Shown: positions 9,897 to 18,566 of the stretch, piece after piece
Layout of the letters: each line of letters starts with the position of its first letter
How positions within the stretch are numbered: position 1 is the stretch's first letter
Source: Betaproteobacteria bacterium
GTDB lineage: Bacteria; Pseudomonadota; Gammaproteobacteria; Burkholderiales; Rhodocyclaceae
Direction of reading: 5' to 3'
Length of the DNA stretch: 64,000 nt
Assembly (NCBI GenBank): GCA_016709965.1
Contig: JADJLT010000001.1
Span: 2,129,001-2,193,000, forward strand
The notes under the pieces: model-generated
Databases searched by the model: none
Told to the model about the DNA's origin: nothing
What the model saw: only the letters and a program-made list of their open reading frames with translations
Position numbers and translations under genes: made by a program

Positions 9897-10022
9897 GTGA
9901 ACTGGATATGCAACTTTGTTGCCAATATTGATCTAGTAAATCTAAAAAGCCGCTTGCACATTCTTAGCGGGACCGATGCCAACGTTGACAATATTCATGG
10001 ACTTCCCCGTTCGAACGAATGA
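9897..10022 (+). CDS. Possible 41-residue small protein
   Basis: A GTG start is placed six bases after AAGGAGA, just 11 bp behind the DUF2235 gene. The product begins VNWICNFVANIDLVNLK and ends PRSNE. No similarity recognised. The strong ribosome site is the only support; it may be a leader or a relic. Confidence 0.35.
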   Translation: MNWICNFVANIDLVNLKSRLHILSGTDANVDNIHGLPRSNE

Positions 10023-10083
10023 TGCAGTGTGGAAACGAAATCTCAATCCCCTCGTCAACCCCACTGCAGAAGAGAGAACACTC

Positions 10084-10644
10084 ATGAATAGCGACCAGGG
10101 TACTTTTACCAAAGTACTAAACAATATCAAGACCATTCTTGAGTGTCTTGCAATCCTAGCTGCCGGCATTTGGGCGCTCTTCCACTTCAATTTCTTTGAT
10201 GTGGGCGTAGCAAAATCGAATTTCAACGGATCCGTCAACCTAAAACTCAACAGATGGCTCGACAACAAATCGTCATGCATCTATGACTTTGAAGTCAACA
10301 TTGAAAACACGGGTAAGCAAACACAAAAATTCGACCACACCAGATACACAATCTGCAAGATCAAGCCCCCGGAAAGCAAAGAGATTGGCACAACGGGCGC
10401 CCTTGAACTTTCCGGAGAATGTGAAGATCAGCCCACTGAGGTAAAAATGAATTCAGACTTCATCATGGGCCAAGCCGGTGAAGTACACCCAGGGGAAAAA
10501 AAGCAAACCGTTTATACCTTTATTGCCCAAGCTAATGAATGGCCATGGAAAGTGGAGGCCACTGGTTATGCAGACAAAGAGGAAAAGATCATAATGTTTA
10601 AAGGTTCGGACTGGCAGTTCTGTGCAAGGCCAAACGAAAGATAA
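10084..10644 (+). CDS. Single-pass membrane-anchored protein, unknown
   Basis: 186 residues from the ATG at 10084, preceded by AGAAGAGAGAA. One membrane helix lies at about residues 16-37 (ILECLAILAAGIWALF), followed by a beta-rich domain with several cysteines (YTICKI, SGECEDQP, WQFCARP). It follows the DUF2235 gene in the same direction and could be an accessory or protective partner; this is inference from position only. Confidence 0.65.
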   Translation: MNSDQGTFTKVLNNIKTILECLAILAAGIWALFHFNFFDVGVAKSNFNGSVNLKLNRWLDNKSSCIYDFEVNIENTGKQTQKFDHTRYTICKIKPPESKEIGTTGALELSGECEDQPTEVKMNSDFIMGQAGEVHPGEKKQTVYTFIAQANEWPWKVEATGYADKEEKIIMFKGSDWQFCARPNER

Positions 10645-10962
10645 TTTGCACATGCTGAGAAGCCTGACTTCAACTCGCAAGTGCGACACCGTGCCTTCGC
10701 TCCCCTGCCTAGACATAATGGTTTAACGAGGTGCGGCCCGAGTCCATGGTACGGGGGTTTTGTCGGTTTTGTCCTGCACCTCACCCAAGGGCTTTCCGAC
10801 GCAGAAAGGCCTCGATCGCCGGTACTGCGCACCGTCATTGCAACGATGCGTCGCCAGATTAAGCTGTTCTGGTGCCAAATTCTCGATTTTGGCCGATTTC
10901 AGGCCAAGCACACTCGTGGCGCTGAATGGCGTATCAACAGGTCTTTTTCCGCGCTGCAACGA
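10645..10962. other. Intergenic, no gene recognised
   Basis: No frame with a start site or motif. It separates the hydrolase cluster from the OsmC relic and may contain an element boundary. Confidence 0.45.
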
Positions 10963-11190
10963 TTACCGCAGGCTGGCCTCCAGCGTGATCTCAGCAACGC
11001 TGGCCAGGGCTTTCGACAATGGGCAGTCGCGCTTCACGGCTGCCGAGATTTCCTGGAATCTCGCCGCGTCGATTCCCGGTATCGTAGCTATCATGGTCAG
11101 CGCGATGCGGTCGATGACGAAACCGTCGCCCTACTTGGTGAGACGTACGCTGGCCGTGGTATCGACCTCGCTGGTGCCGTTCGCGACCTT
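10963..11190 (-). pseudogene. C-terminal relic of an OsmC-family peroxiredoxin
   Basis: On the minus strand the sequence GFVIDRIALTMIATIPGID and then CPLSKALASVAEITLEASLR reads as the end of an OsmC/Ohr-like protein, including the resolving-cysteine region CPxSKAL. Upstream, DTTASVRLTK is followed by an in-frame TAG before GDGF. The N-terminal half with the peroxidatic cysteine is missing. OsmC proteins detoxify organic hydroperoxides; this one cannot. Confidence 0.75.
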
Positions 11191-11379
11191 TAAAGGCTGA
11201 ACGGCAGGTAAGCGGCGGATTTCTGCCCGATTGAGCGCCTCAAGCCAACGGCCGTTATGGCCGATAAACAGACCGGTGAACACTGTGCAGGCCATGTCTG
11301 CCGAGGCCAACAGCCAACGCTAATCGGCCCCCGCCTCGCCAGACGTGGCACCGCACGGCGAAGCAGGCTTTGTCGAAGC

Positions 11380-11808
11380 TCACCTCTTGCCCCGCTCTCT
11401 GGGGCGCCACGCCGCTGATCGGCCGAACTGCTGATCCAGAACCAGCAACGCCTCCAGTTCATCCGGCATAGCAACATCACCTTGCTGGCACATCTTTCGA
11501 AACGCTTCGATCTGCCTCGCCATGGGTACGTCATGTCCTCTTGCCTGACATTCCCGGAAAAAGGAAACCAAGGCATGCGTACGCGTGCGCTGCAGGGCGT
11601 CCGCAATATCGTCGAGCACATCGATGCGCCATAACGGGCATTCGCGCATGAAATCGTCAGTCGGTACGAATGCCGCTTCACCTGCATTCCGGTCGACGTA
11701 GAAGCCGCGCAGGGCGCGACGCGATGGCAATAGTTGCAATTCCTCCTGCGTTGGCACGTCGATGCCAGGGCTCAGCCAGTACGGGCTGCGTGATTTGATC
11801 TCGTCCAT
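11380..11808 (-). CDS. Conserved-looking hypothetical protein beside integrase
   Basis: 142 residues beginning MDEIKSRSPYWLSPGID. Charged and soluble with no signal peptide or membrane segment. It begins 27 bp after the tyrosine recombinase gene on the same strand, so it is probably co-transcribed with it. Family not recognised. Confidence 0.55.
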   Translation of the reverse strand: MDEIKSRSPYWLSPGIDVPTQEELQLLPSRRALRGFYVDRNAGEAAFVPTDDFMRECPLWRIDVLDDIADALQRTRTHALVSFFRECQARGHDVPMARQIEAFRKMCQQGDVAMPDELEALLVLDQQFGRSAAWRPRERGKR

Positions 11809-11835
11809 GTTAGGGAGGTGTCGAGCGGGGCGTGG

Positions 11836-12987
11836 TCAGGTCGCGTTTCCGCCATGGAGGTCGGGGCCGCGTACGGGTGTCGGTGACTCGGTGGGCGTGA
11901 CGCGCCTGCTGCCGAGGTAGACGCTGGTAATCGATATACGCCCGTGACCGAGGCGGGCGGCGATCTCCTTTCGGGCCTGCAAGTCGAGCGCCGGGGCCAC
12001 CTTTGAACCGCCAGCGATCGGCGGCGGCACCTCCGTGATGGTCTGATAGTCGTCGGCCGCGCCCTGATGTCGCAGACCGTGTGGCACAACACCCAAGCCG
12101 GCGCGCGTGATGCCGAAGCGCTCCATCACATAGCGCAACCGCCGTATTGCCTGCTGCAGCGTCAGGCGTGGGTCGCTGACACTCTCATTGATACCCAGCG
12201 CCACCCGGAGCGCGTAGGCGATGGCTTCCTCCCGCACCGCGGTATTGATGGGAAACAGGCGTTCCCGCCCGCCCTTGGTGCCCCGGTGCGTGTCCAGGTA
12301 AAAGGCAACATCGCCGTCGGACTTCCCCGCCTGTGCGGCACTGATCACGTCGGTATGCGGGCGGAACATGACGCTCTCCTTGAAGCGCAACTGGAATGCC
12401 TGCATCAGTTTCAGGGAGGCGGCGGCATGCACGTCGTAGGCCTCCACTTCCTTGATGACGGTGTCCACGTCGACGCCCTGGGCGCGCCATGACTTGTCGA
12501 CGCCGGCCGCCAAGCGGCGTTGATACAGCTTCGGATCATCGAAGTAGCATTGGATTGGTTTCAGCAGCTTCGGCTTGCCGATCCAGCCGGCGAAGGTTTT
12601 CATGAAGCTGAAGTAGGTCTGGATCGTCGCCGGGCTCAGCCGTCCGGCACGCGCTTCCTCCAGCCAGTAGCGAGTGACGGCTTCCACATGGCGACCGCTG
12701 AAGGAGCGCGGGTCCAGCTTGAAGTGCTTCGGATGCCCGCGCAGAAAATCGAACAGCCAGGTGCAGAAGCGCGTGCGCTCCGCCATCGTCTTGTGGCTCA
12801 CGCCCTTGGGTTTGCTGCTGTGCTGCCAATTGTGCTGCTGCAGGATCAACTGCAGTACGTAGCCACTGCGCTTGGGGCTCAAGGGAATGTCGTCCAGTGC
12901 AGGCTGTTCGTAGGTGCGCGACCGCTCACGGCGCTTGCCGTGTCGTGGGGTGGTGCGGTCGTTCCGTCCGTTGCTTTGCTTGTCCAT
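11836..12987 (-). CDS. Tyrosine recombinase (Integrase_1-like)
   Basis: 383 residues from the ATG at 12987, chosen because GGAAAG sits six bases upstream; a longer frame to 13137 lacks this. The N-terminal SAM-like DNA-binding region covers about residues 50-170. Catalytic features are the arginine in QLRFKESVMF, HGLRH (H-x-x-R), GHGRIS and Tyr in TSVYLG. This style of recombinase is common on integrating conjugative elements and plasmids. It is transcribed away from the defence island, next to an unusual structured non-coding stretch. Confidence 0.85.
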   Translation of the reverse strand: MDKQSNGRNDRTTPRHGKRRERSRTYEQPALDDIPLSPKRSGYVLQLILQQHNWQHSSKPKGVSHKTMAERTRFCTWLFDFLRGHPKHFKLDPRSFSGRHVEAVTRYWLEEARAGRLSPATIQTYFSFMKTFAGWIGKPKLLKPIQCYFDDPKLYQRRLAAGVDKSWRAQGVDVDTVIKEVEAYDVHAAASLKLMQAFQLRFKESVMFRPHTDVISAAQAGKSDGDVAFYLDTHRGTKGGRERLFPINTAVREEAIAYALRVALGINESVSDPRLTLQQAIRRLRYVMERFGITRAGLGVVPHGLRHQGAADDYQTITEVPPPIAGGSKVAPALDLQARKEIAARLGHGRISITSVYLGSRRVTPTESPTPVRGPDLHGGNAT

Positions 12988-14131
12988 GGCATCTTTCCAT
13001 TTTTTATTCGTCGATTCGGTGGAACCCGGGTGTTCGTGCATCGGCGGGTTCCGGGCGCCGATGCCAAGCCAGTGTTTGCCGCCATCGCCAGAGCGACGGC
13101 GGCGCGGAGGTGCGTAAAAGTGATCGCCGGCCAGCATGCGTCGGGCGCAATGTGGCGTTCGCTGTAGCGAACCAGGTTCTCAAGGAACCCGAGGCAATCC
13201 CGGAGGCGTAACCTCCGGTACGGTGCCTGAGCGGCACCGCGAACTCGTTCCCCATCGCCGGCTTGACTGGCAACGTCCGTTCCGCGACGGACGCGCAATG
13301 CCGTTAACGCGGGCCGTGGCGCCGCACTCAAGTGCGGCAGCCCACGGCTGACCGAGGTCAGGGCGTGAGTGCGAGGGGAAGGAACTCGAACGCCGGGCCC
13401 GCAGGGCTGGCGTCATTCGCGGCCTGGAACAGGCGCGAGAGAGGGAAATGGACAAGGCGGTCGCAGCAAAGTGCGAGCGCCAGCAGCAAGGTGCTCAAGG
13501 CACCGGTGGTCGGGCCACCGTCGATGGCATCGCCGCTCGGGGCGGATGATGCCCAAGGCGCATCCTCGTTTCCTTGCATCGGGTGCGAAGGAAAGAACTG
13601 GCGCCATGGTCAAGCCATGGGCCGCGCCACTATCAACAACAAAAACACCTGGGACGCCAAGCGTCCGGAACAACAGGCGCTCAAGGCGCCAAGGTAAAGA
13701 CCACCACTCAAAGGGCTTGCGTTTCCATGCGCGATGCACGCCGGGCCGCTAGCTGGACCGGGTTGATGCAGTTTCATTGTGGCGCCGGAAACGCGCCCTT
13801 GCAATCCCGAAAATTGCCGATTAGCACGCCGCGAGCCGCAAGCGCCCGGATTTACCGTGGCCTTGACATGGCATCGTTCTACCTCTGGTTCCGAAGCGAT
13901 GAGCATGGTGGCAGCACGGGCGTATTGCCGTGTCACCCCAGTTCAAATGGAGTGCGTGGGCCCCGGAAGCGATGCCCCGCTCCGGGCGTTGGTACTGCGC
14001 TGTCACCCCATCCATGCCCAGTGCCACTGGAGATCGAGTGCGGCGCGTTGACGGACCGCCCCTGGCAATTACCGGGTTGAAACCGCGACGTGGTGCGAGA
14101 CGCTGGACAGGTCTTTCCAGGGAGAACTGTC
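12988..14131. other. 1.1 kb GC-rich stretch without a convincing gene
   Basis: All frames lack start signals and motifs. The left third contains a cluster of short hairpins (13157-13348). Further right are an inverted CCATGG pair around 13605-13620 and GGCGC/GCGCC arms near 13780-13800. It lies between the recombinase and two small element genes, a position where mobile elements often keep recombination or transfer sites. Confidence 0.5.
13157..13348. repeat. Cluster of six short hairpins
   Basis: Inverted repeats in order: GTTCGC/GCGAAC at 13157-13172; GGTTC/GAACC at 13175-13189; CCGGAGG/CCTCCGG at 13200-13218; CGGTGCC/GGCACCG at 13221-13239; CGTCCGT/ACGGACG at 13274-13293; and GCCGCACT/AGTGCGGC at 13321-13338, enclosed by GCCGTGG/CCACGGC (13313-13348). 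Loops are two to six bases. The stems differ in sequence, so this is repeated structure rather than repeated sequence. Confidence 0.75.
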
Positions 14132-14647
14132 ATGCCAACGCTGCAAGCTATTCCTGGGCGCCTGGTCGAGGTGCGCCGTTTTACCAACGTCCATCTCTAC
14201 TACTGGCCGTCGCCCTTCGGCCCAACCGACCGCTACGAACTGTGGCTCAAGCCGCCCGATGGCGCCGAGCGCAAATTCACCATCAACACGCGAATCATGC
14301 CGGCGCGGCGGGGGCACGAGGTCAGCCTCATCGTCACCGCGCACCAGGTGCCGCAGGTACTGGGACTGGCCAACTGGTCCACGATTGATGGCGTCAACTA
14401 CGTGCGCACCGATGCACCGCCGCTGGTCCGGGCTTGGGACTTCGTGGCGCTGGTGGCGGCGTTCCTGGCCGCAGCCATCCTCTTCGGGGATATCGGCATG
14501 GTGCTGTTCGTGCCAGCGGCGGTGGCGTACTTGCTGGCGGTCGGACTTGGGCGGGCAATGGCGCGGACGCGGCGGGCTGCTCAGGTGGACCGGGCCATCG
14601 ACGCCGAGGAGCGGCGGACGAGCCGATCCACGCCGACGCTGCAATGA
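14132..14647 (+). CDS. Two-helix membrane protein of the mobile element
   Basis: 171 residues from the ATG at 14132 with GGAGAA five bases upstream. A soluble N-terminal domain of about 100 residues is followed by two membrane segments (FVALVAAFLAAAILF and MVLFVPAAVAYLLAVGLG) and a basic tail. Its stop overlaps the next start by ATGA. Family not recognised; small proteins of this type are frequent cargo of integrating elements. Confidence 0.6.
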   Translation: MPTLQAIPGRLVEVRRFTNVHLYYWPSPFGPTDRYELWLKPPDGAERKFTINTRIMPARRGHEVSLIVTAHQVPQVLGLANWSTIDGVNYVRTDAPPLVRAWDFVALVAAFLAAAILFGDIGMVLFVPAAVAYLLAVGLGRAMARTRRAAQVDRAIDAEERRTSRSTPTLQ

Positions 14648-14880
14648 CCATCCGCTTTGGCAACCAGGTCAGGTTGGCCTCGCGGGATCGCTTCCGGCTG
14701 ATGCTGCTTCTTGAGCGCGACCCCGGCGACATCGTGTCCTTCGCCCAGCTGCAGGCACTGATGCAACAACACCGCGCCACAGTGCGGGGGGTGTCGCGCG
14801 AAGCCGAGTTCCTGCGCTGGCTGATGGACAGGGAGTGGAATCGCCTGGCGCCGGGCAGCGGCTACCGTGAGCCGCTTTGA
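14644..14880 (+). CDS. Small hypothetical protein, coupled to upstream gene
   Basis: 78 residues beginning MTIRFGNQVRLASRDRF, overlapping the previous gene by ATGA and so probably translationally coupled. Rich in arginine and leucine, likely helical and soluble. No motif recognised. Confidence 0.55.
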   Translation: MTIRFGNQVRLASRDRFRLMLLLERDPGDIVSFAQLQALMQQHRATVRGVSREAEFLRWLMDREWNRLAPGSGYREPL

Positions 14881-15183
14881 AGCGACCGTAACCGCCTTGC
14901 TGGGTTCGCTTCTGGAAAGAGTGGCAAGTGCATCACCCGGCAGCCGAAAAATGGATGCAAATGGGTTGGGAAATGAGCATCATCGCTCGCTCACCTACAG
15001 CGCGAACTACTACCCCGTCCATCTTGGCATTTTGGCGAAATAGCGCGTTCGTACGCACAGCTGCTGCCAACGCGAGTCCATGATGCCGATCCACACCGAC
15101 GCCCACGCCCGAATGCTTCGCGAGCCACGCTCGTCAAGCATCGTCGCGGCGGCGGATAGCGCTGAGTTTCGATGCCCTTTGGA
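14881..15183. other. Intergenic upstream of the defence operon
   Basis: No gene recognised. Frames that run through it from 15080 would fuse unrelated sequence onto the regulator gene and lack a ribosome site. Confidence 0.5.
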
Positions 15184-15228
15184 TTGTCGAAGCCAAGTCA
15201 ATACTGTAAAGTGCAGTACATTTACAGT
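15184..15228 (+). promoter_or_regulatory. Promoter-like site with palindromic operator
   Basis: A perfect inverted repeat, ACTGTAAA at 15203-15210 and TTTACAGT at 15221-15228, lies 17 bp before the regulator start. A weak -35-like TTGTCG (15184) and a -10-like TAAAGT (15207) with 17-bp spacing would place the palindrome over the -10 region and start site. This is the arrangement expected for autorepression by the ribbon-helix-helix protein encoded next. The promoter assignment is inference. Confidence 0.55.
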
Positions 15229-15244
15229 GGTTTCTGGAGAGGCT

Positions 15245-15442
15245 ATGGCCACCGGCAAGACTGCCACGCTCACATTTCGTATCGAACCCAGACTAAAAGA
15301 AGCGCTTCGCATTGCGGCGGATCAGGAGCATCGATCCATCGCGAACATGGTCGAAGTTCTGATTCGGGGCTACTGCGAGCGACACGGCATTGCGATTCCG
15401 CACTCTGAGGAAACCAAGAACAACAACGGAGCGCGTTCATGA
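15245..15442 (+). CDS. Ribbon-helix-helix (Arc/CopG-like) regulator
   Basis: 65 residues from the ATG at 15245, with GGAGAGG just upstream. The pattern KTATLTFRIEPRLKEALRIA and then SIANMVEVLIRGY is a beta strand, helix, helix layout typical of RHH repressors. It is first in the defence operon and its stop overlaps the ATPase start by ATGA. It probably binds the palindrome at 15203-15228 and keeps the costly defence genes, including the DarT toxin, under control. Confidence 0.75.
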   Translation: MATGKTATLTFRIEPRLKEALRIAADQEHRSIANMVEVLIRGYCERHGIAIPHSEETKNNNGARS

Positions 15443-18400
15443 TCAAGACGGTCAAGCAAGCCTGCCGGTTCAACCCCATCATCCGCGACTACCGGATGAG
15501 CCAGGGGATCGAGAACCTCGCAGACCTCATCAATGACGCGGGCGACGGCAGCGAGTTCTTCTCGCGCAACTTCGTCACCCACGGCATGGATCAGCTTTTC
15601 CGAGAAGGTCTGCTGCGTCTGTCCGGTAAATCGGATCAGGCTGTCTTCGAACTGACCCAGGCGATGGGCGGCGGTAAAACGCACATGATGATCGCGTTGG
15701 GATTGCTCGCCCGGCATCCGAACCTGCGCAAGGAAGTTCTGTCTGCCGATCTGACTTCGCGCATCGAATTCGGCCATGCACGCATCGCCGCATTCAACGG
15801 CCGCAACAACCCCGACAACTTCATCTGGGGCGAAATCGCCACCCAGCTCGGGGCTGCAGAAGCCATCAAGCCGTATTGGGCGAACGGGCCGAAGGCAGTC
15901 GATCAGCGCCAGTGGAAGGAAATCATCGGCGACCAGCCAACCCTAATCCTGCTGGATGAACTGCCGCCCTATCTGGACAACGCCAGCACGCAGGTGTTCG
16001 GTCAAGGCACGCTGGCCAACATGGCGGTCTACAGCCTTTCCAGCCTGATGAGCGCCGCACTGGAACTGCCCAACTGCGCCATCGTGGTTGCCAACCTTTC
16101 GGGCAGCTACAAAGCCCAGACCAAGGCGCTAGCTGACGCCATCTCCAACCTGCAGCAGGAAACCCGCCGTCAGGCGATGACCATCACGCCGGTGCAACTG
16201 GCAGGCAACGAAATCTACGAAATCCTGAAGAAGCGCCTCATCGACGAGCTGCCGGACGAACGTGTCGTTTCCGACATCGCCGAGGAGTACGCGCAGCAGA
16301 TCAAGAAGGCCGAAGACGGCGGCTACATCGTAGCCAGCAGCATCGAGCAGATCGCCGAGCAGGTGCGGGAAACCTATCCCTTCCACCCGTCCTTCAAGCA
16401 CCTCGTTGCGCTGTTCAAGGAGAACGAAGGTTTCCGCCAGACCCGGGGCTTGATGCAGTTCACTGCGCGCCTGCTCAAGAGTGTGGATGAGCGTGAGGCT
16501 GACGACGTATTCCTGATCGGCACACAGCACCTCAATCTGAACGATGAGCAGGTAAAAGACGAGATTGAGCGCATTGCGCCCAAGCTGATGCCTGCGGTGA
16601 CACGCGATATCTCTGACGCGGGTAACGCCATCGCCGAGCATATCGACGGAGAATTGGCAGGCGATGCCGCACAGCAGCTCATGACCTTGCTGTTGTCATC
16701 CAGCCTGTCGCGCGCCGTAGGTGGGCGCATCGGGCTGTCCGAGAGCGAGTTGATCGAGTTTCTTGCTGCGCCACAGCGCAAGCCCGATGAGTTCCTTCAG
16801 GCATTGCAGCGCCTGCGCGAATCTGCCTGGTATCTCCACCGCGAGGAACAACGCTTCTTTATCAAGGAAACCGAGAACCTCTCGCGCCAGATCGAGCGTA
16901 ACGCCAAGGAAGTCCCGCAACCCAAAGTCGATCAGGCGCTCATCAATCGCCTCTCGGGAATCCTCGCGCCGGTTAACAAAATCGCATATCAGGACGTGCA
17001 GGTGCTGCCCAAGCTGGATGAACTCAAGCTCGGCGGTCCGCGCACGCTCATCGTCATCAAGCCGGATGGCAAGGTGCCACCCAGTGAATTGCAGAACTTC
17101 TTCGACTACCAGCAGGAAAAGAACAATCTGCTAGTGCTGAGCGGTCAGGACAGCATGCTGGCCGACGCGGTTGAGGAACGGCTCCGCGAGTTGTATGCCA
17201 TTGAGCAGATCCACAAGCGCCTCAAATCCGGAGACACACTGTTCGAGGAGGCCCGCGACCGTTTTGAAGAGTCCGAAGATCGCTTCAGCAAGGCGCTGTC
17301 GGCAGCCTACAACCGCCTCTACTTTCCGGCCAATGATCCGGTGGATGGACGTGACGTGCTGGCCGGGGTAACCATCGATCAGGGCCTCAAGCTTGGTCAA
17401 GGCGACCAATCCGCCGAAACGCAGATCGAGAAACTGCTGGCCAGCCCGCGAGCCGACTACAAGCTCGTGGCCGAACTGGGCAAGGGCAACCTCGACGAAT
17501 GCTTCGCGCAGGCCGAGGAGTACCTGTGGCCGTCCGGTAAGGACAACCGTCGCACCCCATGGAAGGATGTCGCCACTCGATCCAAGTGCTCTCCCATCTG
17601 GCCGTGGATGCCGGGTGCAAGTGGCCTGGATACGCTCAAGACCGAAGCTCTGAAACAAGGCCGCTGGCGCTTGGGCGAGGACGGCTACATCGAGAAGGGG
17701 CCCTTTCCCAAGGACAAGACTACCGTCAACGTCTCTATAGTCAATGTCAAACCGGATACTGGCGAAACGGTGCTGAGCCTCACGCCACGTCACGCGGGTG
17801 ACAGCCCGATCGTTTACTGGTCGAACAAACCTGATGTGTCCGACAAGGACAACAAAGTCGAAGACATGGACAACTTCGCCACCGGCGAGGGCACGGTTTA
17901 CTTTATGGTGAAAGAGCCGACCGGGCGCTATGAAAGCGGCCCGGCCACCCGCTGGCTCGCCGACCTCAAGATTCGTCATCAGGTCGAACCAGCTGCTGAC
18001 AAGCGGCGTGTCACCCTTGCCGCCACGCCGCACGCTGACATCTACTACACCCTGGACGGCTCCAACCCAAAGGACGGCACCCTCTACGACGCGCCGTTCG
18101 AAATCGGTTCCACAAGCTGCCGCCTGCTGGTGTTCGCCCGCGCGGGCGAGGCCAACAAGACGGCGGACTTCCAGATCCCGGCCAGCGGCGATAGGACGGT
18201 GCAGATCGTCGACAGCAAGCCCGCACGCCTGCAAAGCAAGCGCGTTGCTCTCGACACCACCGACCGCGTCTTCAGTGTCATCAACCGCTTCCGCGATCAG
18301 CCGGGCACGCGTTTCAAGGGTGTGCGCGTCGAGATCGGTGAGGGTGAAAACACCGTGACCGTGCGCTTCCAGGAGCGCGAAGTCACTGCCGCCATCATCG

Positions 18401-18564
18401 AAGGTGTGGTTAACAGCCTACGCGACGTGCTCAAGGAGCCCGACGCCCCGCTCAACATTGCCATAGCCGACGGCGTTTCCTTCGATACCGGCTTTGCGCT
18501 CAAAGAGTTCGCCAAGCTCGCCGGGATCGAGCTGAAGCCGGGCGACATCAATCAGGAGGAATGA
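15439..18564 (+). CDS. DUF499-family ATPase of a defence operon
   Basis: 1041 residues. Walker A GGGKTH (77-82) and Walker B LILLDELPP (169-177) mark an AAA+-like P-loop NTPase; the opening and domain layout match DUF499 ATPases. The C-terminal third holds beta-rich segments, including ATPHADIYYTLDGSNPKDG (chitobiase-like repeat style). DUF499, DUF3780, DUF1156 methylase and a PLD-helicase repeatedly occur together in predicted anti-phage modules. Start overlaps the regulator by ATGA. It likely powers a restriction complex; the mechanism is unknown. Confidence 0.85.
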   Translation: MIKTVKQACRFNPIIRDYRMSQGIENLADLINDAGDGSEFFSRNFVTHGMDQLFREGLLRLSGKSDQAVFELTQAMGGGKTHMMIALGLLARHPNLRKEVLSADLTSRIEFGHARIAAFNGRNNPDNFIWGEIATQLGAAEAIKPYWANGPKAVDQRQWKEIIGDQPTLILLDELPPYLDNASTQVFGQGTLANMAVYSLSSLMSAALELPNCAIVVANLSGSYKAQTKALADAISNLQQETRRQAMTITPVQLAGNEIYEILKKRLIDELPDERVVSDIAEEYAQQIKKAEDGGYIVASSIEQIAEQVRETYPFHPSFKHLVALFKENEGFRQTRGLMQFTARLLKSVDEREADDVFLIGTQHLNLNDEQVKDEIERIAPKLMPAVTRDISDAGNAIAEHIDGELAGDAAQQLMTLLLSSSLSRAVGGRIGLSESELIEFLAAPQRKPDEFLQALQRLRESAWYLHREEQRFFIKETENLSRQIERNAKEVPQPKVDQALINRLSGILAPVNKIAYQDVQVLPKLDELKLGGPRTLIVIKPDGKVPPSELQNFFDYQQEKNNLLVLSGQDSMLADAVEERLRELYAIEQIHKRLKSGDTLFEEARDRFEESEDRFSKALSAAYNRLYFPANDPVDGRDVLAGVTIDQGLKLGQGDQSAETQIEKLLASPRADYKLVAELGKGNLDECFAQAEEYLWPSGKDNRRTPWKDVATRSKCSPIWPWMPGASGLDTLKTEALKQGRWRLGEDGYIEKGPFPKDKTTVNVSIVNVKPDTGETVLSLTPRHAGDSPIVYWSNKPDVSDKDNKVEDMDNFATGEGTVYFMVKEPTGRYESGPATRWLADLKIRHQVEPAADKRRVTLAATPHADIYYTLDGSNPKDGTLYDAPFEIGSTSCRLLVFARAGEANKTADFQIPASGDRTVQIVDSKPARLQSKRVALDTTDRVFSVINRFRDQPGTRFKGVRVEIGEGENTVTVRFQEREVTAAIIEGVVNSLRDVLKEPDAPLNIAIADGVSFDTGFALKEFAKLAGIELKPGDINQEE

Positions 18565-18566
18565 GG

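Noticed and set aside
13157..13348. tRNA, integron attC or rho-independent terminator cluster
   Set aside because: No tRNA fold, no T tracts after the stems, and no attC-type conserved ends.
17131..18234. 367-codon antisense frame in the DUF499 gene, and a similar one at 22651-23805 in the methylase
   Set aside because: Both lie opposite clearly coding motifs and result from high G+C third positions.
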